Assembly (NCBI RefSeq): GCF_943734655.1 | Contig: NC_071354.1 | Coordinates: forward strand, 46,547,044 to 46,611,043 | Reading direction: 5' to 3' | Origin: Sabethes cyaneus | Lineage: Eukaryota; Arthropoda; Insecta; Diptera; Culicidae | DNA length: 64,000 nucleotides | Shown here: positions 22,591-34,340 of the stretch, piece after piece | How positions within the stretch are numbered: position 1 is the stretch's first letter | How the letters are laid out: every line of letters starts with the position of its first letter | Position numbers and translations under genes: made by a program | The notes under the pieces: generated by a model | Database searches by the model: none | What the model was told of the DNA's origin: nothing | The model's input: only the letters and a program-made list of their open reading frames with translations

Positions 22591-25500
22591 TTAAATTACC
22601 AATTTTTTGATAACGATGGAGCCTCTCTGGTCATATTGTAGGTCTGTTCATAAATTTAATTCTTATTCTACGTTACATGGAATGCCTTTTCTGAACCAAA
22701 TACCGCTCTGTGATTGACGTTCCGAAAACTTTTCAATAGAAATGATATCACTGAAGCTTGCGAGCACACAGTAAAAATCGAACAAGTATGAACCATTACT
22801 TCGAGCCGAGAGCTAATGAGCAAGATGAGCTAATTTCCTTCACATTATCGTGCCACTCCGGGTACAGAAAGTGCCGACCGGAGAATAAATTTTGTTTGAA
22901 TGACACATTTTCGTGTCGCTCGTTGTCGGACAAAAGAAATCTGTCACAACAATGGCCGCTAAATGGAACGGCTTTATTTTATTCGGATTCGGCAAACAAA
23001 GTAGAACAAATATGCCTGCCTGGCAGCCTCCGTCGATGAAGTGAGAAGACCAGCGAACGGAGCGTGCCGGCAGGAAGCGACTGCACCGAGAGACGAACGG
23101 ACGGCGACGGAAATCTCAATGACGGAAATGCTGAGAGTCGCAAGTAAGAAAATAAAAATGAAACTGTCAATTGCGATGAAGGTGAACGAGCGGGACTCTA
23201 CAAGGGAGGCTTGATGAAGGTTCCCTACTGTTCCATTTAGCTTGCTCGGCGGGAACCGGGAAGGGATCCTGATTCATTCGTCTATCTCATCCCTTCACTT
23301 CAACTGTACTGTGACGGTTGTTCTATTATTGATGCAGGTTTTGTGATTTCTTCATTGTGCTGCTTGAAAGCAGCAAATTGCGGAGAGTGTACGATGTTTT
23401 CTGTTGTTGTCCTTTCGGTTGGGCGACATTCGGAAGGACTAATGCAATTTAGGTTTTTTTTTCTTCTTCCTTGGTCATCCTTTCTCCTTCGGTTGAGATG
23501 TTGAATCGATTCCGGGAAGCGGAACAGCAAGCGGCGAGAGATAATTTTTAAATGCTCCATCCGCCCTAGCAGGCGGCGAACTGCCGTTCGCTTTAATTTC
23601 CGCACCGGCAGAATGTGCGAAACATTATTGTGCGGAACTGTATTTGTACACATAAATCACACAGCACACAGCAGCTGCCCTGCTTGAATGGATCCATCAA
23701 CATTCTAGTATAAATAAATTGTCTGATTTAATTTATGCAACCTCATTCGCATAAATCTGCCATCGCATTGAAATGCATTCAGTGCAGTTTGACAGTTAGA
23801 GTAGTTCAGATTTTCCAAATATTTGCTGAAAGCTGACATAGATCTTTAGTTTTGAGAAGTCCATATGTAATAAATTACTATAAAAAATTACCATATGAAG
23901 AAATAAAAATGAATATAATATGCAAACAGAATAATAATATCAGAAGTAAAAATATGAACTACACTAATACTCACGTATTGTAGTTATATAATTTCATTTT
24001 CATGAAATGTTCTTAACTCACTTTGGTACTTAACTTGTCATCAAGTAATATTAATTCACCTGTTAGTGGTGATTATTGGTTTTAGTATATCGAAAATCAC
24101 ATTTTTTCGTATCAAAACTTCTACATAATATCACGCTGTTCATTGATTGTTTTAGAGTCTGTCCTTTCCGTAACAGGAACGTCGACTGTGAATTTTGACA
24201 ACTTCGATAGCGCGCGACCGCAGCATGCAAACCGTGCGAAACGGTACGTTCCTCGTGGGTGCGTTTGTCCTTGCCGCTCTGCTGTTGCTATAGATATGTT
24301 TGTTTGTTTATTTTCCCTGTCGACAAAATTGATTCCGAAGATAAAGTATGCAATGTTATGCTTTTGTGTGTAAACAAAAACACAACCCGATTGGATGTTG
24401 ACTGAGGACGGTTCGGGATTGCCAGGTGCGATATTATTAGAACTCGGACGACAATTCAAACAGTTACGACGACGCTAATGAGTTGAATCTATTACGTTGT
24501 AGCTGGAATGATGAACGATATACGAATTAAGTTGTAAAGTATTTTTTAAAATAATGTAAGTTACTATTTTTATAAACCAACCCACATTCAAATTATAATT
24601 TTTTTGTTTCCGGTTGACCCTGATGACCAGCAATCTCAATCATGGAGTGAATATAGTTCACGTGTCCTTTAAACATCGGCGGTACAAGTCACTGTTTGCT
24701 TAAATAGAACACCTGACTTATCGGTCTGGCGCCATCTAGCAACACTCATAGACACAAACACAAAGTTCCTTTTGCTGTGAATATTCAAAGGCTTTGCCCC
24801 ATTTGCCCATCGTCGAATTCCGTCATGATGAAATTCCCACTCATCAAGAGATCTGATTTTAGATAAGCCCCTCTCGAGGAACATGCCAGAGAAATGCAAA
24901 GAATTGCGGTTGCTAAAATAATGACCAGGCTTCGGGTTCACCGCAGCTGCCGGTGCCAGTCCAGGTTTCCAGCTGCGCTATTGCTTTGCTTTTGCTTGGT
25001 TTGCATGCTGGCCATGGCCATAGGAGACCGGAGCTGGAAAATCCTGCTTTCAACTAAATAGACTAGATAGATATGTTGCAAACCAGCAAGATCATCTTGA
25101 AGATAGAATGCGTTTGTAAACACAGACCTCATCTCGGTTTACTCCATCGGTATTCATCTTATTCATGTTGCTGATGCTGCTATGAATGGGGTCTGGTAAC
25201 ATTGCACAACCGGAGCGCATCAGCTGATGGCTGAAGTATGTTTATCTATGCAGAAATACTTTGCTTTCGGCTGATGAAGATTGCAAGATAACAAATGATG
25301 AGTATCAGAGTGTATTCCAGCAGCAAGGACAGGAACCCGACCAACAACGTGGCCGTTCCATTGCCAAGCCTTATGTTGATGGATTCTTTCGTTGACTCAT
25401 TTCGGAATTGGGTCTGTCTGTAACTGGGCGTACATGGCATGTATGTGTATAATCAAAGTTTGAAACCATGAAACCAGCAACTGACAGCCTCATCGATAAA

Positions 25501-26383
25501 ACGACCAATTAAAATCTATTGTCTGCAGTCGGAGTCGTATTTCACGGTTACGACCACAAAGCGGAATACCTTCAACGATTACAAAAGTTAATTGATGTTA
25601 ACTTCGCACGAATCAGGACACTCGCCGTTCAATTTCCCCGGTGCGGCGGTGCTTAAGATGCGTGTACATTGTATCAGACCTTTCAGCACGCAGTTTATCA
25701 CCGACCGGCTGCCTAGACTACAAATTGTTCCGCTTATTTTTCCTCCCTCTATCGGTAGGTACTAACATGGGATTCGACTGGTACATTTGCGAAACAACCG
25801 TATTGAATAGTCTTCGATCTGACGCACGACGAGCAATGGCAATTTATTGTATCCTGTGGTAGGAAGCCATTATTTCGCAGAATTATTGCACATACCTACA
25901 TACTGTCGGTGTGAAGGAAGGCCTCGTAGAACGGTTGTTGTTCGTTCGGAGGAATGCTCCAGGAAAATCAGGAAATCGTTTATCGGTATTAATGGCAATT
26001 GGGACTAATTTGATGCAAAGAAAAAAGAAATTTACTTCATTGTCGAATGATTTATCTTCGCTTCGCTGAGGATGGTTAACGCGTATCAAAATAGTAGGCA
26101 AACAGGTTTAAATTTCTCTTTTGCCTAATCGTGCAACTGCTTTTTATGATCAATTTGGTGGTTGAATAATTTGTTAAGAAATCTTGTTTCAATTATTTAA
26201 AAGCTTATATCAAACTCAAAAAAACAGTCATTTTTCATAAAGAATTAGGTAACAATGAAATAAGAAAAAAAAATTAAACGATTGTTCTCTACAGCAGATA
26301 ATACTAGAGAGTGGTTTTCCGATAAAACTGAATACGATGATTCATGAATTAAGCGGGTGAGATCTCAGTCACTTTCGTGACGT
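22591..26383. other. Gene-free island, possible host intergenic DNA
   Basis: No frame on either strand shows a recognisable domain. The frames at 23300-23653, 24121-24459 and 24669-24941 have no motif support. GC content rises around 22970-23280 and 24900-25200. No tandem repeat, LTR or inverted-repeat element was evident. It may be intergenic or intronic host sequence. Confidence 0.35.
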
Positions 26384-27909
26384 TGCACAGTGGTCCAAAC
26401 AGCGAAATACGTGTTCATGTGATATTGCCCAAAAACGTGAAGTTTTTCGCATATAGTGTCTTTAGGAACGTTTCTTGGTATAACAAACCCCTTCTTGTGA
26501 GTGAAATCTTTGGGTGATTAATTCCCTTAAAAGTGAGATACGAAATTTATTTTCTCGTACATTCGAGGTACAGGTTTGGTACTCTCGGTAAAGTTGTAGT
26601 AAATATTAATGCAAACAACTTCCTCAAAGACACCATACTTGTATCTCTTCATGGAAATTATCTGTGAAGCGATATTCGTGGACAAACCCTTCAAAGCAGT
26701 CTTTAAACCCTGACTTATTCTGGTCAACTTTCACGTGTTCATAGTGTTGTTTATCTAGAAAGTTGTTTATCTTGCTAAAATGAACGTTTTTGTAAAACAT
26801 TATTATCCGTGATTTTCTGCAGTTTCGGAGATTTTGAGTTTTTTTGATGAAAAATTGTACTTCTTTGAGCTTAAATATTTGCCAAGGTGGCAAATGGCGA
26901 CAGATCAAACAACTCGTACTTAAAAGTACAACAAAAAGATGTGTTGCTTATTTTATTTTTGGTTTGAGTAAAGTTAATTGTTAACTGCTAGTCAAATCGT
27001 GTTTTCTAATTAAATAGTTATTTAATAATTCTGAGAAAATTCAGCCTTCTGTGACTGTTGTTGAAATTCGGCCATTTGGATTTCGGCCATTCGTGATTCG
27101 ACCATTTGTGTTTCGGCCATTCGGTACCAGCCGATTATGAGTGTGATCTTTTGAAAAGACACCAATCGCAGGTATTGAACAAAATAGACTTAAGTTAGCT
27201 ATTTGAAAGCTTTTCTCTTATTAATTGCGTCAAATAATTTTAAGTCTACATTCATTTTCGACTCGAAAATTGGCGAAAAAATTGCTGGTAACTCAACTTG
27301 TTAGAAAGAGATTGTCAATGTAAACAAAATGGCGTTTATTGCATCCGAAGTACATTTCAATTATTCTATAAACATGACTGAGAGGGATTTTTAAAACAAC
27401 TATACAAACAGATACAGACAATTGACACTTGTTTTAAAGGTTTTTTGTTGTACTTTTAAGTGCGAGTTGTTTGATCTGCCACCATTTGCCCCCCTTGGAA
27501 ATATTTAAGCTCAAAGTAGTATTATTTTGCTCAAAAACGCTCAAAATCTCCGAAACTGCAGAAAATCGCGTATAGTAATATTCTACAAAAACGTTCATTT
27601 TAGCAAGATAAACAACTTTCTTGAACACTATGAACACGTAATAGTTGACCAGAATAAGTCAGGATTTAAAAACTGTTTTAAAGGGTTTGTCCACGAATAA
27701 CGCTTCACAGGTAATTTCCATGAAGAGATACAAGTATGGTGTCTTTGACAAAGTTGTTTGCATTGATATTTACTACAACTTTGCCAAAAGTACCAAACCT
27801 GTATCGCGAATAGAATTAATCACTCAAAGATTTATCTCACAAGAAGGGGCTTGTTATACCAAGAAATGTTTCTAAATATCACGAATTTCGCTGTTTGGAC
27901 CACTGTGCA
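26384..27909. mobile_element. Foldback/MITE-like element, arms of about 0.5 kb
   Basis: Both ends read TGCACAGTGGTCCAAACAGC (right end on the minus strand). The inverted arms span about 26384-26955 and 27425-27909 and stay similar throughout; both translate to the string MKRYKYGVF on opposite strands, which reflects repeat identity only. The loop of about 470 bp holds a short TTCGGCCATT repeat. No transposase is visible. The flanking bases do not give a clear TSD, so superfamily is unassigned. Confidence 0.75.
27063..27125 (+). repeat. TTCGGCCATT minisatellite, four units
   Basis: Four degenerate units of about 17 bp based on TTTCGGCCATTCGTG lie in the loop of the foldback element. Confidence 0.75.
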
Positions 27910-28108
27910 GTGGGGGGATAGCACACAAAGGACAGTGGCAACGACCACACGAAATGACGGTTGTTATAGCTACCTCGGTAAGCAACGTTCGCGATCTAAC
28001 TCTGCAAGCAATAAGCAGTTATTCACCACTACTATAGAAACACTAAGTGGCCAATGAGGTTTTCAGTGAAAGCTTTTTCGAAATCCCACTGTAGTTGGAT
28101 ATGATTAG

Positions 28109-28745
28109 TGAAAAGTGAGAAGTGAGAAAGGAAAAGTGTGAAGTAAGAAGCGAGAAGTGAGAAACCAGAAACGAGAAATAAGAAACGAGAAACGAGCAGT
28201 AAGAAATGAGTAGTGAGCAATGAGTATTCAGAAATGAGCAACGAAGAATGAAAAGTAAGCAAAAAGTAGTAAGAAATGAGTTGTAAAAAATGCGTATTGA
28301 GATATGATCAGTCAGTAATAGTAGTAAGTAGTAAGAAATAAGCAGTGAGAACTGAATAGTAATAAATAAGTAGTAAGAAATGACTAATGAGAAATGACTG
28401 GTCAGGAATAAGTAGTGAGATATGGTTAGTGAGTAGTGAGAAGTGAGAAGTGAGAAATAAAAAGTGTGAAGTAAGAAGCGAGTAGTGAGAAACGAGAAAC
28501 GAGAAATAAGAAACAAGAAACGATTAGTAAGAAATGAGTAGTGAGCAATGAGTAATTATAAGTGAGCAACGAGGAATGCGAAGTGAGAAAAAAGTAGTGA
28601 GAAATGAGTAGTGAGAAATGAGTAGTGAGAAATGAGTAGTAAGAAAAGATTGGAGAGAAATGAGTAGTAAAACATAAGAAGCGAGTAATGAAAAGTAAGA
28701 AGTGAGAAATGAGAAGTGAGAGTAAGTAGTAAGAAGTAACAGGTA
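28109..28745 (+). repeat. Purine-rich 7-bp satellite, block 1
   Basis: Nearly the whole block parses into heptamers such as AGAAATG, AGTAGTG, AGAAGTG, AGAAACG and AGCAATG. A higher-order duplication is visible: the ordered series beginning AAAAGTGTGAAGTAAGAAGC at 28132 recurs at 28460, about 328 bp later, and stays similar for about 160 bp. The minus-strand open frames here (28043-28516 and others) are Leu/Ser/His-rich translations of the satellite, not genes. Confidence 0.9.
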
Positions 28746-28771
28746 AGTAGTTCGATACTAATTGGTCTCAA

Positions 28772-28880
28772 CCCAAGTAACAATCTGGGTTTTATTGCAC
28801 CCTTATGATGGCATTTGAGTCCAAAATTGGTCTTGAAAACCGCCATAAAAGCATAATAAAACTCACATTGCTGCTTGGGA
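28772..28880. repeat. 109-bp palindromic MITE-like hairpin
   Basis: The left end CCCAAGTAACAATCTGGG pairs with the right end, which reads CCCAAGCAGCAATGTGAG on the minus strand. Pairing continues through GTTTTATT and TATGRYGG almost to the centre near 28824. Flanking bases do not show a convincing TSD. The structure is typical of a foldback MITE, placed just after the heptamer satellite. Confidence 0.65.
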
Positions 28881-29164
28881 AATCCAACCTCGGGTCTTAT
28901 CGGCCTTGTGTGTATTCGCTCTCGCGTCCTGTCGGTCTCGTGTTCTTTCAATCTGTTTTATTACGTTCATTCGGCATCGCATTTGTCATGTCTTTTGGCA
29001 GTATGCTTTCTGTATATTTTGCTTGACGTCCTTATGCCTAATATCCATACGATTAACGTCCATATGCCGCTTTGTAAAATGTATCATATTGTTAATATAA
29101 AAAATGAAAAATTAGATGAAATGAGAATCTTGATAACGTTTGCATTAAAAAAAAATGAACAAAA

Positions 29165-29465
29165 ATTGGCGATTTTTCATGGCGTCACACACAGTGACAA
29201 AACTACCCATGCAGCATCAATCATAGTAACAGTAACCCACGAGTCAGTAGAAAAAAATGAAAATGACGGATACGCCCGTTCCGGCATCTACAACATCTTG
29301 GCACTATTGGACAACAATCAGAGCATCGAAGATAAGCCCGATTCCGGACCCTGAGCGATAAAAAGCTCCAAAGAATGCTGAAAAGGAAGACCGAGCGAAA
29401 AGTGGCTACGTCACTGTGTGCGCTTGGCCAGGAAGTTAGCGCAACCGGTCAACGCGCTGATTTTC
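29165..29465 (+). pseudogene. ITmD37E-type transposase relic, copy A (N-terminal)
   Basis: The 5' leader has the words CCCATGCAGCATCAATC and ACCCACGAGTCAGTAG, also present near 30015 ahead of copy B. The following frame contains SGIYNILALLDNNQSIEDKP, the helix-turn-helix region, and after a frameshift LSDKKLQRMLKRKTERKVA and LGQEVSATGQR. It ends at about 29452, before the VKKYLAKMDI landmark. Segments are missing between the leader and the helix-turn-helix. A second copy starts immediately downstream. Confidence 0.75.
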
Positions 29466-29502
29466 AAGGGTTTATCTTCACACACAAAACTACCTATGCA
29501 GC

Positions 29503-30014
29503 ATCCCAACTACCCGGCTCCGTTGCCGCAAGGTTGTCGAGTCTGCTTTGACAAGCGAGGGGTCGTGGATTCGAATCTTAGTAGAATCAAGCCATTCGAT
29601 GTCAAGTGACTTTAGCATGAGTTTATTCTTAGGCCCCTCTATTTACCTTTCCTTCATGCTGTATTCTATATTTACCCTCTAAAGCCTCTTGACAGTGCAA
29701 ATGTCACTCCTATAGTTAAGTGTAGTACTGGTCAGAGATACGAATGAGTCCTCGCCAGGGACGGCTATAATATGGGATAGTACTTGCAGCTAGGAATAAG
29801 TGGGTAAAGTAGATCAAGCTTTGAAGGAAGGGTAAACCCCAATACACACAAGCACGCAAAAAATTTAATAAGCATATCGCTCATTCAATAGCGGTTATAG
29901 CAAAAAGAAATGCAGTGCAGGTCATACAGCAAACACCCGGGCGATATCACAATAGATCAACTTATACTGGTCGCAGTGATGAGTCCACACATGGGAAAAA
30001 AATCCCAACTACCC
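29503..30014 (+). mobile_element. SINE-like insertion, 486 bp, with 13-bp TSD
   Basis: The insert is 29516-30001. It is flanked by the exact 13-bp direct repeat ATCCCAACTACCC (29503-29515 and 30002-30014) and ends in a run of A. A pol III B-box-like GGATTCGAATC is near 29570, within a tRNA-like 5' region beginning GGCTCCGTTGCCGCAAGG. TSD size, A-rich 3' end and B box fit a tRNA-derived SINE, though 486 bp is long for one. Near its 3' end it carries ACAATAGATCAA and ACTGGTCGCAGTG, which recur at 62208-62240. It splits the 5' leader of ITmD37E copy B. Confidence 0.7.
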
Positions 30015-30955
30015 AAGCAGCATCAATTACAGTAACCCATGAGTCAGCATAAAAAATGGACAGCTCTCTCAGTCGAACTCTAACCGTGATGGCGAAAACA
30101 ATGAAGTTCAGAAGTGTGCGCGTTCAAAGAACATTACCCCGCGCCGCGTCGAAAACGGACATCGTGCGACACTTTGTGGACAACATCTTCAAGATGTCAT
30201 CTTGGCTTTATTGGACAACAATCAGAGCACATAGCCCGATTCCGGACGGTCGACGACCCTGAGCGACAAGAAGCTCCAAAGGAACCTGAAGATGAAGACC
30301 GCGGGAAAACTGGCTAGATCGTTGCGTGCGCTTGGCCGGAAGGTCAGTGCAACCGGCCAAACAGTGAAAAAGTACCTGGCGAACATGGACATACCTGTCA
30401 GGAAGCGGCAGTCCCGTCCACTGGTTTCGGAGCTGCAGGCAATGACGCACCGGCAGCGGCTGAATAAGATGTTCAAGACGAGTTTTCTCGGCGAATCGCG
30501 ACGTGGTGGTGGTGATGGACGACGAGACCTACCTTACCCTGGATGGTAACGACTGGCAGGGCACTTTGTATTTTACATCTCCCAAGAAGGAAGTGAGCTC
30601 CGAGGTGAATTTCAATTCACACACCAAGTTCCCCAAGAAAGTGTTCTGCTTTCGCTTCAGACTGGCCGTGAACGGAGAAATTTATAGTACGAGGTGCCTG
30701 CCGACAGGTGCATCGTTTATCAAGAAACGACATAAGGGCGAAGTCGCGGTGTTCTGGCTGGTTTTGGCGTCGGCCCACTGCTCGAATCGATCGTTGGAGG
30801 AGATGGAGCGGCTGAATATCGAAGTCGGCGAACCCACCCAACGTTCCCCAGCTGTGTCCCATCGAAAATTTCTGGGCAAACCTGAAGCGTAAGATCTACT
30901 CCAACAATTTTGTCGCGAAAAACGAAAAAAGATTCCATGAGGTAGAACATTTTCG
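30015..30955 (+). pseudogene. ITmD37E-type transposase relic, copy B
   Basis: Reading across several frames gives the family's blocks in order. They are leader words shared with copy A, a KTDIVRHFVDN segment, LTDKKLQ-type linker remnants, MKTAGKLARSLRALGRKVSATG, VKKYLANMDIPVRKRQSR, then VVVMDDETYLTLDGNDWQG with the first catalytic aspartate, SSEVNFNSHTKFPKKV, CLPTGASFIKKRHKGE and SAHCSNRSLEEMERLN. The second catalytic aspartate before the LASAH block is replaced (FWLVLASAHC instead of the expected WPDLASAH), and the region of the third is frameshifted. Frameshifts occur at least at about 30200, 30500 and 30650. Non-functional. It is followed directly by purine satellite. Confidence 0.85.
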
Positions 30956-30959
30956 ACCT

Positions 30960-31235
30960 ACGAATGAGAGGTGAACAATGAAAAGTGAGAAATGAGTAAT
31001 GAGAAACGAGTAGAGAAAAATAAGAAGCGAGAAATAAGTAGTAAGGAATGAGTAGTGAAATATGAGTAGCAAGAAATGAGTAGTGGGAAATGAGTAGTGA
31101 AAAATGTTTGGCGAGAAATGAGTAATGAGAAATGAGTTGCGAGTAGTGAGACACGAAGGTTGTGTGTGAGAAATAAGAGGAGTAAGAGTGAGTGAGAAGT
31201 GAGAAGTGAGAAGTGATTTGTAAGAAGTAATAGTA
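30960..31235 (+). repeat. Purine-rich 7-bp satellite, block 2
   Basis: Same heptamer family as 28109-28745 (GAAATGAGTAGTGAGAAATG and variants). The sequence after the block (AGTAAGTAGTTCAATACCAG, then CAGCCTTGTGT and ATTACGTTCATT) parallels that after block 1 (AGTAGTTCGATACTAA, GGCCTTGTGT and ATTACGTTCATT near 28970). So satellite and 3' flank were duplicated together. Minus-strand open frames here are translations of the repeat. Confidence 0.9.
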
Positions 31236-31239
31236 AGTA

Positions 31240-34200
31240 GTTCAATACCAGTTGATCCTACATCCGACTTCTGGTCTTTTCAGCCTTGTGTTTTTTCGGT
31301 TCCATTTCTATGCAAGCTTATCCATTCGGCCCCACATCTATATTACGTTCATTTTGCAAAAGCAAAACCGGCGGTACCAGAAAGATTGAGTAAAACCCAA
31401 ATTAAGTGTAGACAAGATTGAGTTTATAATCAAAACAAACGTAATTTAAACAAGATTGCGATAAAAGCCATTATTGATATTGTGAAAAAAGCTAGCAAAT
31501 TGAGAAAGAATTCTGAAAGAGGAATCTTACCTACTGAATTAAGATAAACTTAAATTAAAATCAAACTCCGTAAAAATAGATCACCCAAAATTGATAAAAT
31601 GTTGGTTTAGGTTAAAGTTAAATTGTGGTAAACAGTTACAGATAAAAATTAATTATTAAAATTGACGGATCATAGCAGTTTAGAAAACAGAGCTAAGAAA
31701 TAAATCTTAAAAATTAGAAGAAATAGTATCTTAAAAATTCTATCCAAATTTTTCTATTCTTTGCTTCGTGGTAAGTTTTTGCTATGGTTTTAAGATTCTG
31801 CTTCTACTCTTTTTTTGATTTGTTCTGGAGTCAGTTTAAAGGTTCAACCTAAACTATCAGTCCAGTTGTGAAACAATATTTTGCGAAATTATGAGAAAGT
31901 TTCATGACCAATAATAGTACCATGCTGAAGGCAGGTCAGTGCCGTAAAAATTTAATTTTGGCCTGGAAGCTGGAAAGGGAAAATCCCAAAGTTTCTATTT
32001 TACTTTCCGATTCTCCTAGGCATGTTCGGGTTGATATTAAGCACCACTACTGTGGACCATCATTGATTTTTCTCAGACCGACGCGGGGTGAGTTCATTGT
32101 TCACATCAACAGTTTGAATTGCAAAGGTTGAATTTGTAATTCTAGGACAATGTATTGTTCTCTCAGGCTTTAGTGCTTCTCAAATATTTATAAGATACTT
32201 AAATATGTATAAAAGTTTTATCCACAAATCGGCAGCCACTCTAGGCCGGCACATATGTAGGTAGTTACATAATGCTTGTGCTTTTTTTTCTACGCTTGAG
32301 TACTGTTTCATCATGATTTTCGGTAAATCTCATATTTCCATTCACACCGAGTGCGGCACATCCCTTTCGACCCTCGGCGTAGAAAAAAAGCCCATGGAAC
32401 TTCACTAGCACAAACCTACGAACACCGGCATTGTCTCCCGAAACCATTAAAGCGTTAACATACAATCGAAAATGCATCTACAAGTGCGGCTTATAGCCGT
32501 TGTGTAATGTGTACGTGGCACGAATGAGAGAAAATAAGGGCATATAAAGGCGGATTATCCCTGGATAAATATCCCATTATTTCACACCGGGTGGAACTAC
32601 CGGGGGAACAATACAGGCACCGACCGACCGGTTGGCAGCATTGTAGAGAGGTAGGATACGAGCGCAACAGAAACGTGCTATTGGCGCCGAGGATGAGTCC
32701 GTACGAGGTGTGTTGATTGAGATGACAAAAATGAAATGAATTGTAAACTCATTACTGAGTAATTCATTTTCGCTGATTTACTTCCCCCCGCCAGGATCCG
32801 AGCAGCACCAATGAACAATGATAGGATATGGTTGGTTGGAAGACCCGAATCCACCGAAAACATCAAAGAGGTTACTCTGCCTGAATAAGGTGAATAACTT
32901 TGAATGAGTGTGGTTTCCCCCTAGGCCCTAGATAAGATTAGTTGAAGTAGATTGAATACTGGTTTTGATAAAAAAAAACTCTCCCCTCCTAACTGTGGGA
33001 TGCGAAGGATTAATTTTTACTTTTCTATGTTTTCGCACCTTCCCCGAAAGGAAGCAAAAGCGGAGGAAATCCCATCTGATAGAGTCTCTTATTTGCTAAT
33101 GCGTCAGTTTAACGAACAGCGCTTTACACTAACCGTGATTAAATATTTATCTGATGGCGGAACAATTGAAAGGATAATGCAATCCTGCTGTACGGGTAAA
33201 TTTGCAGCGAATGATTTCCTGTTACTTCGCGAAGTTTAAGAGTTCAACATAACACAGATGAAATTCCCCGTGGACTTAATGGCTGCGGCTACACGGAAAA
33301 TGCATTGATTTTAGAGTAATTTTGCTTAACATGACGTACATGCTGCACTGAATAAAAGATAAATCTCCAGCTTCTGCTGGGTCGATTCTAATTTAAGTCT
33401 TGATTTGAATATGGCTACTGTTTATCAATAAGAGTCAACTATATCAGCTCGTATGTTTATTTTCTTCTTTGTACCCCAAAAATGTAAAACCCCATAAAAA
33501 CGTCGAACGACTGGCAGTAATTTTTACGATCCAGGTTACCTGTCGCTTTCGCCGGAACGGGGCCACACTGCAGAGTCGTCGTTCCAATAGGTACATGACG
33601 ATTGTAATTGCCATCATCAACATCAGAATCAGCGCTAAAAATCCCTAACTTTGTAATATTTACGTTCCACAATCACGAACTCTGCTGCTACAACCAACAG
33701 TGCGAAATCGTCGTCGTACGCGGCAATAATAGAACCGCTGTTCTTTCCACAAAAACCGGCTAGCAGCAGGAAGGTCCCGGACGAAGCGGTCGAGTCTCAG
33801 CAGATTGCAACGAGGAAGTTGATAAATTTTATTGTAGTAAAATTTGTTTTAGTCAGGTTATGAAATATTTTTATGAAGTCTGCAACAACCAACCGCCACT
33901 GAGAGACGATTAATAGCTTGCCAGTTTGGGTACGTTACAGTACATGTTTTAACGGAGGGTTCGGTTCGTTTCCGCCGCCCTGGTGAGGTTGGCAAAGAAT
34001 GGCGTATTCCTTCGAAGGGGTTTTCTCTGCGGTCGCAAATAAACAGCCGCTACCCTGGTCCCAATAGGTTTGCGTACAGTGCAGTACAGTGAAAATTTCG
34101 CAAATGGACGCAGTTTGAATCTGTGTTGGGTCATAAAAAAGTAAAACTTCTTGATAGGGTAGTTTATACCGTTTTATCCAATTTCAAACAAAGGATACAA

Positions 34201-34340
34201 TTTAAATTGTAATGCAACCATCATGCGATCCGAAGAGTAAATACACATAGTGAAATCATGAATCATCCAGCAACCCTTTTCATCATCGCCAAACACGTTA
34301 AATTGCTTCGGGGCAGTTTGGTCCGACAAGAAAAAGCTGC
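31240..34340. other. No gene recognised
   Basis: The first part (31370-31740) is A-rich with loosely repeated AAGATTGAG and GATAAAA words. The rest is mixed sequence without a recognisable domain on either strand; the small frames (31904-32131, 32952-33239) have no motif support. It may be host intergenic DNA. Confidence 0.35.

Noticed and set aside
26527..27875. Conserved peptide MTRISQ...MKRYKYGVF present twice
   Set aside because: Same reason: the two frames lie in inverted arms of the foldback element.
28043..28516. 157-codon minus-strand frame with Leu/Ser/His heptads
   Set aside because: It is a translation of the 7-bp purine satellite; the regular pattern comes from the 7-bp DNA period.
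31904..32131. 75-codon frame as a small gene
   Set aside because: No motif, no codon-usage support and no neighbouring exon candidates.
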